Positions 37,160-47,412 are shown, numbered from the stretch's first letter. The stretch: DNA of 64,000 nt from Alkalilimnicola ehrlichii (GCF_003399765.1 NZ_NFZV01000017.1:1-64000); one strand, 5' to 3'. A program made the numbers and translations. Notes: a model not told the origin generated them from the sequence alone.

Positions 37160-38172
37160 ATGAATCAGGATTCGAATAATCCCGGTGGGCGCGTCGCTCA
37201 CCACGGGAGTGGTGCCGAGTTGTTTGTGATCTACTTGGTCAATCTATTGCTCAAGGTCATCACGTTGGGGATTTACCACTTCTGGGCGGTGACTCGCGTA
37301 CGCCGTTATTTATGGGCGCAAACCAGCTTCGACGGCGAACGCTTCGAATATACCGGCACCGGCAGACAGCTGTTCCTAGGTTTTTGAAAGCAGTCGGTAT
37401 CGTGGTGCTTGCCGTCATTTTGATGGGCTTGCTCGTCTGGCAGCAGCCTATGGTCGCCGCCGTTCTCATCTTCGGGTTTTATATCGCGATGCCAATCTGT
37501 ATCGGCGCGATTATCTATAGCATAACCCGCTATCGGTTAACCCGGACTCGGTGGCGCGGGATTCGCTTCGGTTTGCAGGGTTCGGCGTTTAACTACGGTG
37601 CGCAGGTGTTGGGTTATGGCTTACTAACGGGTATGACGCTCGGTATCTACAAGCCGTATATGAACATGAATCTGGCATGCACTATGCTCAATAATATGTA
37701 TTTTGGCGATCAGCGTTTTACGTTTAGCGGTACCGGCAGCGACCTGATCGGCCGTTATATGATCTTTTATGGTTTGGTCGTCGCCGCGATCGTTTCTATC
37801 TTTTTCGCGTTTGTCGATCCGATGGCCTTGCTGGTTACGTTATTGCTGGCCGTTGCCGCCATGGTCGCCTGGTTTTGGTACAACGCGGAAGAGTTGCGCT
37901 ATCAAGTCTCCAAGCTGCGGATGAACGACGTCGAGTTCGCGTTGGAGGCCAGCAACTGGCAAATGGCTGGGCTCTTCATTACGAACTTCTTGCTGTTGGT
38001 ATTTACCCTAGGGCTTGCTTACCCCTGGGTGCTTGTGCGGACGGCTCGTTTTATGGCCGGCCATCTCGCTGTGATCGGCGACCTGGACTATGCCGCCATT
38101 TTGCAGGCGCAGACCGAGGCCGATGCCACCGGCGAGGGTATGGCGGAAGTGTTTGACGTTGGCTTGGTATGA
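37160..38172 (+). CDS. DUF898 (YjgN-like) membrane protein, frame broken once
   Basis: AGELF-like entry AELFVIYLVNLLLKVITLGIYHFWAVTRVRRYLW and FEYTGTGRQLFLGF mark the DUF898 family, which repeats this helix-TLGIY-W block (again at TGMTLGIYKPYMNMNLACTM and FTLGLAYPWVLVRTARF). The frame stops at 37387 because the T-run at 37381-37385 has five T; six restore FLGF-LKAVGIVV. Restored length is about 338 residues with several membrane helices. Its stop overlaps the M48 peptidase start (ATGA), a common gene pair. Function unknown. Confidence 0.8.
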
Positions 38173-39242
38173 GTTATTCGGGTTGGTGGAATGACGGCCT
38201 ATCCGCACAGCGCTACGCGGTGCGGGTTCGGCTTATGGGGCGCCGTTTGGTGGTTACCGACGGCGAGCGGGACCGCCCCGTCGTGGAGTGGTCGCTGGAA
38301 GGCTTGAGCTTGGCCGAAGAGGTGTATCAAGGTCAGCCTATTCGGTTTCTACATCGCGATTTTCCCGATGCCCGACTTATTGTTGAAGACAGCGGCCTGC
38401 TTGAGCGTATTGCGCCGCTGGCACCGAAAATTGCGCGCCGTTATCACGGCAAAAGCGGCCCCGGACGGCGGGTCGTGCTTTGGGGCGGCGCATTTTTAGC
38501 GGTCGTGCTTGCCGTTGTGCTAGGTATGCCGTTCGCAGCTCGGGTCTTAGTCCATCATATTCCTGCGGAATGGGAAGTGGGGCTGGGCGAGGCGGTGATG
38601 GACTCGTTCCTGACCGGGCGCGACCAGTGTACGGCGCCCGAGGGCATGGCGGCATTGGGCGACCTAACGGCGCGTTTAGAGGCGGTCGCCGACGCGCCCT
38701 ACCCCTTTGTCGTCAAAGTGGTTGACGACAGCATGGTCAACGCTTTCGCAGCACCTGGCGGTCAAATCGTATTGATGCGCGGTTTGATCGACGAGGCTGA
38801 ATCGGCGGATGAGGTGGCCGGCGTATTGGCGCATGAGATGGCACACGGCGTTTTGCGCCACCCCACCCGAGGCTTGTTGCGTCGTGTCGGCTATCGGGTG
38901 ACGTTCGCCGCCTTGTTCGGCGATGCCTCCACCGCGGTGCTGTTAGTTTCCCAGGCAGGAGAAATGCTGCTGAATCTTTCCCACAGCCGGGAGGATGAGG
39001 CTGAGGCCGATGCTCTGGGGTTGGCGATGCTTAACGATGCCGGGATCGATTCGCGCGGTTTGGAAGCGTTCTTTACTCGCTTACAGGCCGAGAGCGATGC
39101 GGATGCCGAGTATTTTGCCTTGTTGTCGAGCCATCCCTTGCATAGCGCCCGAGTCGAAAGCGCCCGCCAATTGAGCCGATCGGGAGAGCCGGCCCTGGGC
39201 CCCGAACAGTGGGGCGCGCTACAACGTATCTGCGAGGATTGA
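38169..39242 (+). CDS. M48-family zinc metallopeptidase, membrane-anchored
   Basis: 357 residues. A cytosolic N-terminal domain of about 100 residues, one membrane helix (VVLWGGAFLAVVLAVVLGMP), then a peptidase domain: AHEMAHGVLRHP with zinc ligands His222 and His226 and catalytic Glu223, and third ligand Glu in SREDEAEADALGLAML. NAFAAPGGQIVLMRGLID is a typical M48 substrate strand. Probably degrades misfolded or membrane-associated proteins in the periplasm. Translationally coupled to the DUF898 gene. Confidence 0.88.
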   Translation: MSYSGWWNDGLSAQRYAVRVRLMGRRLVVTDGERDRPVVEWSLEGLSLAEEVYQGQPIRFLHRDFPDARLIVEDSGLLERIAPLAPKIARRYHGKSGPGRRVVLWGGAFLAVVLAVVLGMPFAARVLVHHIPAEWEVGLGEAVMDSFLTGRDQCTAPEGMAALGDLTARLEAVADAPYPFVVKVVDDSMVNAFAAPGGQIVLMRGLIDEAESADEVAGVLAHEMAHGVLRHPTRGLLRRVGYRVTFAALFGDASTAVLLVSQAGEMLLNLSHSREDEAEADALGLAMLNDAGIDSRGLEAFFTRLQAESDADAEYFALLSSHPLHSARVESARQLSRSGEPALGPEQWGALQRICED

Positions 39243-39329
39243 GCTCCGTTTCCCGTTAGCGGTTTGACTGGAAATCTCGCGATGGGCTGCTAGCTTTATA
39301 TTAGTGGTTCGTAAACAGAGTAAGGCGGG

Positions 39330-39641
39330 GTGTCCATGGAGAGCCGGTTTCAGAGTTTTGGCGAGTTCTATCCGTATTATCTCTCTGAGCATCGGGATCG
39401 TACTTGTCGACGCTTGCATTTTGTCGGCAGTTTACTTGTGTTGGCGCTAATTGCTTATGCGGTGATTAGCGCTAACTGGTGGAGCCTGTTGCTGATACCG
39501 GTTGTCGGTTATGGTTTTGCTTGGGTCGGTCACTTTTTCTTCGAGCGTAATAAGCCGGCGACCTTCAAATATCCCTTGTACAGCCTGATAGGCGACTGGG
39601 TGATGTTCGGCGATATCCTGCGCCGTAAGATCCCGTTCTAA
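39330..39641 (+). CDS. DUF962/Mpo1-like small membrane protein
   Basis: 103 residues (GTG 39330; ATG 39336 also possible). FGEFYPYYLSEHRDRTCRRLHFVGS and WVGHFFFERNKPATFKYPLYSLIGDW carry the His residues conserved in DUF962. The yeast relative Mpo1 is an Fe2+-dependent dioxygenase of 2-hydroxy fatty acids; His residues at HRD, LHF and GHFFFE match its metal sites. Two to three membrane helices. Confidence 0.85.
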   Translation: MSMESRFQSFGEFYPYYLSEHRDRTCRRLHFVGSLLVLALIAYAVISANWWSLLLIPVVGYGFAWVGHFFFERNKPATFKYPLYSLIGDWVMFGDILRRKIPF

Positions 39642-39832
39642 CAAAGCATTGGCTTAGTTTCTAAAACATTCCTCAGCTCCAGTGACTTGGGAAGGCCGGA
39701 ACCGGATCGCAAATATTTCCTCACGCCAATAGTTTGCGCTATAAGAGTTAGAAAGCGCGTTGACCGTCATTTTCTGGCTTGAGAATGGCGGCCACCGCGC
39801 CCTAGTGCTTCTGCGCGCGCGAGGAGGATTCT

Positions 39833-40477
39833 ATGTATCGAGCTTTTCGCGAGCCGGTCAGCGGCCTGACCCATTTAGTAGCTGCTTTCGCTTCGATAGC
39901 GGCGCTTTGCATTCTTGTCGTTAACGCAACCTTGTACGGCGATGCCTGGCATATCACCAGCTTTGCCGTGTTCGGTGCCAGCATGTTCCTGCTGTTTGCC
40001 GCCAGCGCCTTGTATCACTTGCTACCTGTGCCGGATCGTGGCGTGCAAAGTCTGCAGAAACTCGACCATATGATGATCTACGTGCTCATCGCGGGCACCT
40101 ATACCCCGTTTTGTCTTGTGCCTTTGCGCGACAGCGGCGGGTGGCGGTTGTTTGCCGCGGTATGGGGGCTCGCGGTTGTCGGGATTATCATGAAGTTCTT
40201 TTGGCTTAACGCACCGCGTTGGTTGACCACCGGCGTCTATTTGTTCATGGGTTGGTTGATTCTGTTCGCCTACGAGGCCTTGGTGCTCAACCTAACCGGT
40301 GCTGCGTTGTTCTGGTTGTTCTTAGGCGGTATGAGCTATACGGTGGGCGCGATTGTATATGCCACGCAGTGGCCGGATCCATGGGCGCCGCACTTTGGTT
40401 ATCATGAAGTTTGGCATTTATTCGTTATTGCCGGGGCCTTTTGTCATTTCTGGGCGGTTGCCTTTCATCTGATATAG
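39833..40477 (+). CDS. Hemolysin III family (PAQR-like) membrane protein
   Basis: 214 residues, seven helices. PVSGLTHLVAAFASIAAL, ASALYHLLP, LQKLDHMMIYVLIAGTYTPFCL and the C-terminal GYHEVWHLFVIAGAFCHFWAV supply the Ser/His/Asp zinc cluster of the PAQR/HlyIII superfamily (SALYH, LDH, HEVWH). Bacterial members (YqfA, TrhA) affect membrane-lipid composition; true haemolysis is doubtful. SD GAGGAGGA. Its 3' end overlaps the convergent next gene. Confidence 0.85.
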   Translation: MYRAFREPVSGLTHLVAAFASIAALCILVVNATLYGDAWHITSFAVFGASMFLLFAASALYHLLPVPDRGVQSLQKLDHMMIYVLIAGTYTPFCLVPLRDSGGWRLFAAVWGLAVVGIIMKFFWLNAPRWLTTGVYLFMGWLILFAYEALVLNLTGAALFWLFLGGMSYTVGAIVYATQWPDPWAPHFGYHEVWHLFVIAGAFCHFWAVAFHLI

Positions 40478-41569
40478 GTCCGTAGAGGATGTCCCGCCGC
40501 GCGCCGAAGAATAGGCTCGCGGCGGCGACGCACTGGAGGCCGAAAGGTAGATAGCCGGCATAGCCAAGCAGTGGCATTTCGAATATTTCAAAGCGATGTA
40601 CGTAAGGTACGGCATACTCCCATCGGGCTAGGCTATGCCAGTTCCACAGCTCCCATAAGAAACCGCAGGCTAAGGCGGCTACGGCCGCCAACCAGATCGG
40701 GCGCCAGTCTCCGCTTGCTAAGGGGCTTAGTAAATGGCGTTCGCCGAGCAGTGCCTGGACGACGATGACTAGCAACAGCGGCGCTAACCATACCAATGGA
40801 TAGAGCAGACCAGGCCATAGCGGTAAGGCGATGAGACCGGCGCCGGCGCCGAGCAGGCCCAGCCAAGCCGCGCTACGGGGTAAGCCTTCGGGGATACGGA
40901 TGCCGTGGGCAACGCCGGCATAGAGCCTGGGAAACCCGGTCAACCAGTCGCGGGTGCTGAGTACGGCGGGCAGAACGGTGCTAAAGGGAAGACTGCCGGC
41001 GACGAGATAGGCAACGGCGCTGGGTTCTTCGGCGGCGATATAGTACCAGTTGACGACAAAACGGTTTAAGTACTCGAAAAACCACCAAAAAGCGCACTGA
41101 CCGGAAATAGCCCTAGAAATAGCCAAGGCTGTCGAGTCAGAAAGCTGCTGCCGTCCCGGCGTACGCACAGGCCATTAATAAATAAGATATAGCCGAGCCA
41201 GATGGGGGTGAAGGTGTAGGCTTGATAAGCCTGCATCCAAGGAAAGCGCGTCCAAGCCAACAGCCAGGAAATCGCCATCAACGCCAAGCCGACCCAACCC
41301 CACCAGGGCATGCTCCGTTGTGCTGCCGGTCGCGGTTGCCTTGGGGTGCGCCACATTGCCACTAAGAAAGGGGCTGTCGCGAGCGCGACGAAAAGCGCGA
41401 TGAGAATAAACCGAGGCCAAGAAAAGGGCGTCGGATCAGGGGTTGGCAGGGACGGCGGAAACCGCAAATAGACTGCTACGGTTTGGCCGTCCAACCAGGC
41501 GCCGAGCAAAGGTAAACCGAACAAACATCCGCCGATCAGCCCCAGCTTTACCGCTAACCGTATCAACAT
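40425..41569 (-). CDS. Polytopic membrane protein of unknown function, frame broken once
   Basis: About 381 residues when repaired, ten or so hydrophobic helices. The frame breaks at 41087-41091 (five A on plus; six would give VSALFWWFFEYLNRF). Notable conserved-looking parts: WWGWVGLALMAISWLLAWTR, FLWELWNWHSLARWEYAVPY and FEMPLLGYAGYLPFGLQC. The last resembles segments found in a broad family of uncharacterised bacterial membrane proteins. It overlaps the hemolysin III gene end by 53 bp. Confidence 0.6.
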
Positions 41570-41655
41570 GTGCTCCCTTTAGTAAGGCGTCCTAATCTTC
41601 TTTGGGGATGTCCCCGGCGGCGGTAAAGCGCCGCCGCGCCCGGACCCATCGGCGA

Positions 41656-42417
41656 TTAGCTGACCTGCGCCGTTTTCCGCGCCTCTTCGCCGATAGCTTC
41701 GTACGGTTCTAAATTAAGCATTTGCTGCGCGACGTCGGCGTTTTCGCTCCGCAACAGAGCGATATCCGGCAGGCTCTTGCGAAGAGCCACGATGTCGTCG
41801 AGTTCGAGTTCTAACAGTAGCGCCGAATGCGTGTTCGGGTTTATACCGCAATTATGCAGCGATGCCGGTTTGATGCGCCCGCAGCGGCCTATCGGCATCC
41901 AGTTGCGGCCATCGCGCGCATCGATCTGCATGCTGTTGAGGGTATCGTCGTCGGCAATGGGGAGTAGGCGGTAAGGCTGTTTAGGGAGCACGGATTTGAT
42001 GGTCTTTTGCACCATCTCGGCCAGTTCGATACCCCCGAGTTCGCGTTCGACAAGGCGTACGAGGGCGAGTTGATGCGCTGCCTGGGGAGAGGGCCGTTTG
42101 GGGTTTCGCACAACCAGTCCGGGCAGTACAAGCAGCACATCCTCGGGAGGGTCGAGACTGAGCGATCGCAGCAGCGCCAGTGCCGAGGCTGCCGCTCGCT
42201 GACGTAAGCTCAGAGTGCGCGCGTTGTTCGTGCTCGGTCGGGTGGTGAGAACGCTCTCTCGGTGTAGCTGGCGCCGACAGCCCCAATGCTTGGCAAGCGT
42301 TTCGTGGGCAAGGTAAACGATGTCTTGAATCGCGTGAGGGCCTTGCTCCGGATCGCTGAGGTCGCGTAGCGCGAGTGCTTGTTCGAGTCGGGTTCGATCG
42401 CTGTCTGAGGTGATCAT
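41656..42417 (-). CDS. srmL: PheS-related aminoacyl-tRNA-synthetase-like ligase
   Basis: 253 residues from ATG 42417 (AGGAG seven bases upstream). It resembles the class II aaRS-like family annotated as PheS-related mystery ligase SrmL: HAIQDIV near the start, VLPGLVVRNPKRPSPQAAHQLALVRL, NSMQIDARDGRNWMPIGRCG (class II motif 2/3-like) and ALRKSLPDIALLRSENADVA followed by QMLNLEPYEAI. No anticodon-binding domain, so it is not a standard synthetase; the substrate and acceptor are unknown. It is preceded by an aromatic-rich leader peptide and terminator, suggesting control by charged aromatic tRNA. The symbol is from memory. Confidence 0.75.
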   Translation of the reverse strand: MITSDSDRTRLEQALALRDLSDPEQGPHAIQDIVYLAHETLAKHWGCRRQLHRESVLTTRPSTNNARTLSLRQRAAASALALLRSLSLDPPEDVLLVLPGLVVRNPKRPSPQAAHQLALVRLVERELGGIELAEMVQKTIKSVLPKQPYRLLPIADDDTLNSMQIDARDGRNWMPIGRCGRIKPASLHNCGINPNTHSALLLELELDDIVALRKSLPDIALLRSENADVAQQMLNLEPYEAIGEEARKTAQVS

Positions 42418-42463
42418 TCGAAGTCTCCTGGTCAGTGTGTCGTTCACGCGGCTTAAACGAAAA

Positions 42464-42488
42464 CGCCCCCGGACTCGATCCGGGGGCG
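42464..42488 (-). terminator. Attenuator-type intrinsic terminator upstream of the ligase gene
   Basis: On the minus strand CGCCCCCGGA, a 5-nt loop and TCCGGGGGCG form a 10-bp stem, followed by TTTTCGTTT. It sits 46 bp before the srmL start and 33 bp after the leader-peptide stop, so it would stop transcription before srmL unless disrupted. Bases 42541-42550 (minus-strand TCCGGACGGG) can pair with the upstream arm as an alternative antiterminator. Confidence 0.8.
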
Positions 42489-42521
42489 CTCCGCTGTGTT
42501 TGACCAGTTAACTTCTGGGGT

Positions 42522-42608
42522 TCAACGCGATGACGAGCCTCCCGTCCGGATCTCATGCTGAGACCGGGGGCTGGTAAATCGCCAATAATAGGAGTAGCTG
42601 TAAATCAT
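42522..42608 (-). CDS. Aromatic-rich leader peptide (28 aa)
   Basis: ATG 42608 has AGGA six bases upstream. The peptide begins MIYSYSYYWRFTSP and has 28 residues; codons 3, 5, 7 and 8 are Tyr, codon 9 Trp, codon 11 Phe. Six aromatic codons within nine is characteristic of amino-acid attenuation leaders. A hairpin (42546-42567) follows inside the coding part, then the terminator at 42464-42488. Ribosome stalling at the aromatic codons is inferred to block the first hairpin and favour antitermination of srmL. Confidence 0.7.
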   Translation of the reverse strand: MIYSYSYYWRFTSPRSQHEIRTGGSSSR

Positions 42609-42679
42609 CGCGCTTCCTGAATTCATCGCTGTACCCAGCCTAGCAATGCTTCGCTTCCGCTGCAACAGGAGATGAGGGA

Positions 42680-42701
42680 GGCGGCCGCCTAAGCGGCCGC
42701 C
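42680..42701 (-). terminator. Hairpin after the PRC-barrel gene
   Basis: GGCGGCCGC and GCGGCCGCC with loop CTAA, 10 bp beyond the PRC gene stop. No T-tract, so perhaps an mRNA-stabilising stem rather than a strong terminator. Confidence 0.45.
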
Positions 42702-42711
42702 TGACTGGCGT

Positions 42712-43332
42712 TTAGCCCGCAGGTTGTTCGCCGAAGTCTTGCGTCTCGGTCTCCATTTGGGTTTCGGTCTCGTCGCCCCAGGCCGTGTCTTCTTCGACCT
42801 CGGCGGTTTCCTCTACCTCGCCGTTCATGGCAACCGTTTCATACTGATCTTCCTGGAACTCTTCCATTTGTGCCAGGTCTTCGTCCGGCGTGGTCAGCAC
42901 CGCACCGGTGTCGGTTTGCTCTACCTGATCGAGCGGTACAACCCGTTCGGCACCGCCGCCCAGGCCGAGCATATCGCCGCCCTCTTCCTGCACGACCAGC
43001 GCTAACTGATCCTGCTCGTCACGTACGACGCCTTGGATTTGCCCCAAGGTTTCACCCTGTTGGCTTTCCAGATCCTGGCCGATCAGCTGTTCGGCTTCCT
43101 GCTCGTCCATTTCGCCGATTGCCGCGGTGTCTTCCTCCATCATCGCTTGGTCTTCTTGGACCATAGCTTGATCCTGAGCGGCTTGGTCTTCCATTGCCGC
43201 CTGGTCGTCATATCCCGCCCGATCTTCGGCCATGGCATAGCCGCCTGCGCCGGCCAATGCGAAAGAAACCGCGGCTGCCAGCAGCGTACGACGAAAACCG
43301 TGAGCCCGGGATTGCGTTTGTTTAACCTGCAT
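42712..43332 (-). CDS. Exported acidic PRC-barrel-like protein
   Basis: 206 residues from ATG 43332 (AAGGAGGA upstream). Signal peptide FRRTLLAAAVSFALAGAGGYAMA. A low-complexity Gln/Asp/Glu/Met stretch (DQAAMEDQAAQDQAMVQEDQ) leads to a PRC-barrel-type domain (LIGQDLESQQGETLGQIQGV, VVPLDQV). A second strongly acidic tail (EVEETAEVEEDTAWGDETE) ends the protein. Periplasmic; PRC-barrels often bind partners at the envelope. The very acidic composition would suit a salty or metal-rich setting, but this is weak evidence. Confidence 0.75.
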   Translation of the reverse strand: MQVKQTQSRAHGFRRTLLAAAVSFALAGAGGYAMAEDRAGYDDQAAMEDQAAQDQAMVQEDQAMMEEDTAAIGEMDEQEAEQLIGQDLESQQGETLGQIQGVVRDEQDQLALVVQEEGGDMLGLGGGAERVVPLDQVEQTDTGAVLTTPDEDLAQMEEFQEDQYETVAMNGEVEETAEVEEDTAWGDETETQMETETQDFGEQPAG

Positions 43333-43546
43333 CAAGGTATCCTCCTTGGAAACTCGAAACGTCTCGAAGTCAGCACATCCTGTGCTCGACCTTGGGTTGC
43401 ACATGCAATATGCGCCCCTCCAAGAGGTGTGGATGGATACGCTTAAATCAACGGATGTTTCTTATATTCGGAAATACAAGGTTTTAGCGGCCACCGGAAA
43501 AGAGCGCTTCGGTAAGGCGTTAGGCCTTTGATCGGCTGGGGCTTTG

Positions 43547-46500
43547 TTACAGGTTGAGTTTTGTTAGGTTGGCATGGAGTTTGGTCGGATCGTGTAACAA
43601 CTGGGTAAGTTCTCCCACGCCAACGGCAGGGCTAAACAAATATCCCTGGGCTTCTTCGCAGCCTTCGCTGCGCAGGAAATCGAGCTGTTCCTGGGTTTCC
43701 ACGCCTTCGGCCAAAATGCGTAGTTGCAGTGTATGGCCAAGCGCGATGATAGCGCGCGTAATGGCCGCGGCATTACTAGAGACGGGCGCATCTCTAACAA
43801 AGGTGCTATCGATTTTCAGCGTATCGATGGGTAGTTGGCGCAGCGCATTGAGTGACGAATGGCCGGTGCCGAAGTCGTCGATGACGATGCCGACGCCTAA
43901 GCGTTTTAGTTCTAGTAGGCGGTTTGTCCCCGTTTGTACCTGTTCGAGTGCGCTTTCCGTAATCTCTAGATCCAAATTCAGTGCTTCGGCCGGCACGTTT
44001 AGCGCTCGTAGTTTGCCAATCAGGTGTTCGATAAAGCGAATGCTGTTGACCTGACGTAACGATAAGTTAATCGCGAGCCGGATCGGGGTGTCGAGCTGCT
44101 GGCGCCATGCCATGATTTGTTGGCAGGTTTCGTTAACCAACCATTCCCCGATAGGTTCGGTTAAGCCGGTTTCTTCGGCGACGGCGATGAAAGCCTCAGG
44201 CGCCAATAGCCCGCGCTCTGGATGTTGCCAACGGAGCAGAGCTTCGACGCCGACCAAGGCGAAGTCGTGTAATCGGATCTGGGGCTGATACAGCACGCAG
44301 AAGCGTTGTTTTTCTATCGCTTCTCGGAGGCCCGCTTCGGTGGCTAGACGACTTGCTGCCTGCTCCGTCATTTCCGGCGTGAAGAACTGAAAGCTATTGC
44401 TGCCGCTTTGTTTGGCACGATACATGGCGGCGTCGGCCGCTTTAATAAGGACTTCGCTATCTTGGGCGTGGTCAGGATAAATACTGATGCCGATACTGGT
44501 TGCCGGCGTGATCCAGTGCCCCTGTATGTCAACGGGCCGAATGACGGCTTCGATGATCTTCTCGGCGGGGGCGGCGGCATCGTCGGGTTGATCGAGGTCT
44601 TCCAGCAAGACCATAAACTCGTCGCCGCCTAAGCGGGCAACGGTATCTTCCGAGCGTACGCTTGCTTGTAAACGCTGGCCGATGGTCTTTAGCAGCTCGT
44701 CGCCGGCGGCGTGGCCGAGGGTGTCGTTGACGAGTTTGAAACGGTCCAAGTCCAGGAAGAGTAAGGCCAAGCGCTGTCGATGACGTTCCGCGCGCTGTAG
44801 CGCTTTTTCCAGGGTAAGGTTTAAGAGCAAGCGGTTGGGCAGGCCGGTTAGCGAATCATAATGAGCCAGCGCTTTTAATTTGGCTTCCGAGCTTTTCAAG
44901 GTGCTGATGTCGGTCAGGACGACGACAAAGTGTTTAAACCGCCCCTCTTGGTCTCGCACCGTTGCAATATTAAGCCAGGTTGGGAACGTCTCGCCGTTTT
45001 TGCGGCGGGCTTTCATCTCGCCTCTCCAGGTGCCGCGAGATTGCAGGCGGCGGTCGATGTCGGCGAAGAATGCCTGATCGCCTTCGACGTCGGAGAGCAG
45101 AGTTCGGGTGCGGCCGACGACCTCGTTACGGGTATAGCCGGTCATACGTTCGAAGGCTTTATTCACCTCGGCGATACGGCCGGCGCGGTCGAGGATGACA
45201 ATGGCTTCGGTGGTGCTTTCGAAAACCGTAGCCGCTTGGCGCAGCTTTTCTTCTACCCTAACTTGATCGCTGATGTCGGCCATTGTGCCGACAACCCGAA
45301 ACGGGTGGCCTTGGCGGTCGCGTAACGCGTGGCCACGGCTTTCGACCCAAAGATAGTGACCATTGCGGTGCTTGAGCCGATAGCGACTGACGTAGCCTTC
45401 GTCTCCATACTGTAGGTGGTCGTCAAGGTCGTCCAGAGCGCGTTGCCGGTCTTCGGGGTGAAGCCGGTCTATCCATTCCAAGGCGCTATCGGAGAGTTGC
45501 TCTTCGTTGTAACCGAGCATATTTTTCCAGCGTTTGGAAAAGTACAAACGGTCGGAGCCTAGATCCCAGTCCCATAAGCCCTCGTTCGCGCCTTGCAGGG
45601 CAAGTTTAAGACGTTCCTCATTCAGCCTGAGTAAGGTCGCGTTGTGTAGGTTAGTGGTTCGTAGCCAACCGACAGCTGCACTGACAGCAATCAGCAAGGT
45701 TAATAATCCGGCGCGATCGGCGAGGTGAGATCTGTCGTTTGAAAGGGGGCGTACCGGTACAGCTCGTGAGGGAATACATTCACCATTTTCCAATGGCGGT
45801 CCAGCCCGCTTGGCGTGAGGAGGCCGCGATCGTTTAATTCGTCGATAGCTAAGGTGGTAAACGCGAAGTAACCTCTCGGAGTCTCCACGTAACCGTTTTC
45901 TCGGTGTTCGATAACCGACCAGGCAACCGGGTACACATCCGAGAACGGGATTAATGCGGATGCTGTTGTGCCCGCGTTTACTTCTTCCGCCGGTGTGAGT
46001 GCGCTCCCGTCCATGTTAACGATGAATACCGCTCCGTAGGGGCCGGCGGCGGCGAGTTGTAACCGCGATAAGAGAATCTCGGCGGAGTAGCTTAAGAGCA
46101 GAATCACTGCCAGTTCGCCGTCCGCATCCGTGACTTGCGTGCCGAGGTGAATCTGCGGCGAACGGCCATGAAAGCGATCTACGTCCAAAGGAGACAAGTA
46201 GACTTCTTGCCCTTCTAGGGCCAAAGTGTCGTCGAAAAAAGCATAGCCGGACAAGTTCGCCAGCGGCGGCTCTGGAATCAGATATGGGTCTCCGTTATGG
46301 TAGTTGACCTGTATGCGCACGACGCCGCCGGGGTCGACCAGGCGGATGGTTTCGAACACCCCTATATAGCGAGCTAAGTCGAGTAGCTCTTGCTCTAGCT
46401 GCTGTACGTTGATGCGGGTGGGGGCTTCGATCAAGTTCGCTATATGGGGCGAGTCGGCAAGTATGCGTGTCCGGCTTGCAATCCAGCTCATATCGGCGCG

Positions 46501-46719
46501 AAGTAAGTCGGTGACGGAATCTAAACGTTCGACTTCTTCGCTTAGGGTCGTTTCCAGCTGTGCGGTATAGCGTTCGTGGTCCAGGAATAGCAAAACGGCA
46601 AAGGTGAATCCGCCCAGGATCGCAAAGGTAGCTATGCTGCGCACTACGTAGCCGAGGCGGAGCCCCTGTCGCTGTTTTGCGCCGCCATCGGTGTTTCGCT
46701 TTGTGCGATTCGATGTCAT
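43547..46719 (-). CDS. Membrane CACHE-PAS-PAS-GGDEF-EAL c-di-GMP protein, frame broken at the second TM
   Basis: About 1,057 residues when joined. Helix 1 (SIATFAILGGFTFAVLLFL), periplasmic double-CACHE-like domain (about 50-335; DLARYIGVFETIRLVDPGGVVRI in part), helix 2 (LTLLIAVSAAVGWL), PAS (WDWDLGSDRLYFSKRWKNML), PAS (AIVILDRAGRIAEVNKAFE), GGDEF (ARLGGDEFMVLL) and EAL (GVEALLRWQHP, DLEITES, DDFGTGHSSL, AEGVETQ). The upstream frame stops at 45700-45702 exactly where helix 2 should begin; one added base near 45700 joins the two. A sensor-regulated c-di-GMP cyclase/phosphodiesterase. Confidence 0.82.
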
Positions 46720-46849
46720 CTCCGCTCCCGCAGAGACCTCAGGGAATGAATCAGTGTGTCGTTAAAAGGTGGGTGCATCGAAAGGGCTTAGGAAGCCCCG
46801 GCCAAAAAGCTCTATAATCCGGCGCCCTTTCCAAGTAAGAGCGGTACTC

Positions 46850-47170
46850 GTGCGACACCTGAGCCTTAAGCAATTGTCCGAACGTGCACGGCAGCGAACC
46901 TGGATTATCGATCTGCGAGACTTGAAGGAAACGACCGAGGGAATGCTGGGGCAGCTCGTATATATCCATCATGACGTTGTTATCGGAGTGAATTTTCGTA
47001 TGCAAGGGGCAGATGTCCGGTTCGACACGCCGCCGGTCTTTGTCGAAGCAGCGGGCATTAAAGGTGCAAAGGGCCGACGTGCGAGCAAGTCAGACGTTGA
47101 GCAGACCTTATTGGAAGCTTTAGATATGGCTGTGGTCGCGAGGGATGTCCGCGAACGCTTAGAGGGGTAA
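46850..47170 (+). CDS. Small soluble protein of unknown function
   Basis: 106 residues from GTG 46850, with AAGAG upstream. HLSLKQLSERARQRTWIIDL then LGQLVYIHHDVVIGVNFRMQ and a C-terminal helix LLEALDMAVVARDVRERLE. No signal peptide or membrane helix. Divergent from the CACHE-GGDEF-EAL gene. Not recognised. Confidence 0.5.
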   Translation: MRHLSLKQLSERARQRTWIIDLRDLKETTEGMLGQLVYIHHDVVIGVNFRMQGADVRFDTPPVFVEAAGIKGAKGRRASKSDVEQTLLEALDMAVVARDVRERLEG

Positions 47171-47412
47171 GCGGCTTGTTCGGTGTCTCCTTAAGGGAGC
47201 CTTGAGCGGCAGCTTGTATTTCTTCAACGTAACCCCTACCTGCACAAGATCGGGTTAAAGCCGCCGGCGTACGGGTAAGGCGGCATACTTATAACGTGTT
47301 ACGTTTTTCGATGGCTACGGTCATGTTTGCGACCGACAAAGCCGGCTTTTAATAAGACAGCGGGAAGTCTATTGCCGTTTTCTCCCACCTTTCAAAGTAC
47401 GGAGTCGTGACG

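Noticed and set aside
42464-42488. tRNA T-arm-like sequence (GACTCGATCC)
   Set aside because: No acceptor, D or anticodon arms around it; it is part of the attenuator terminator.
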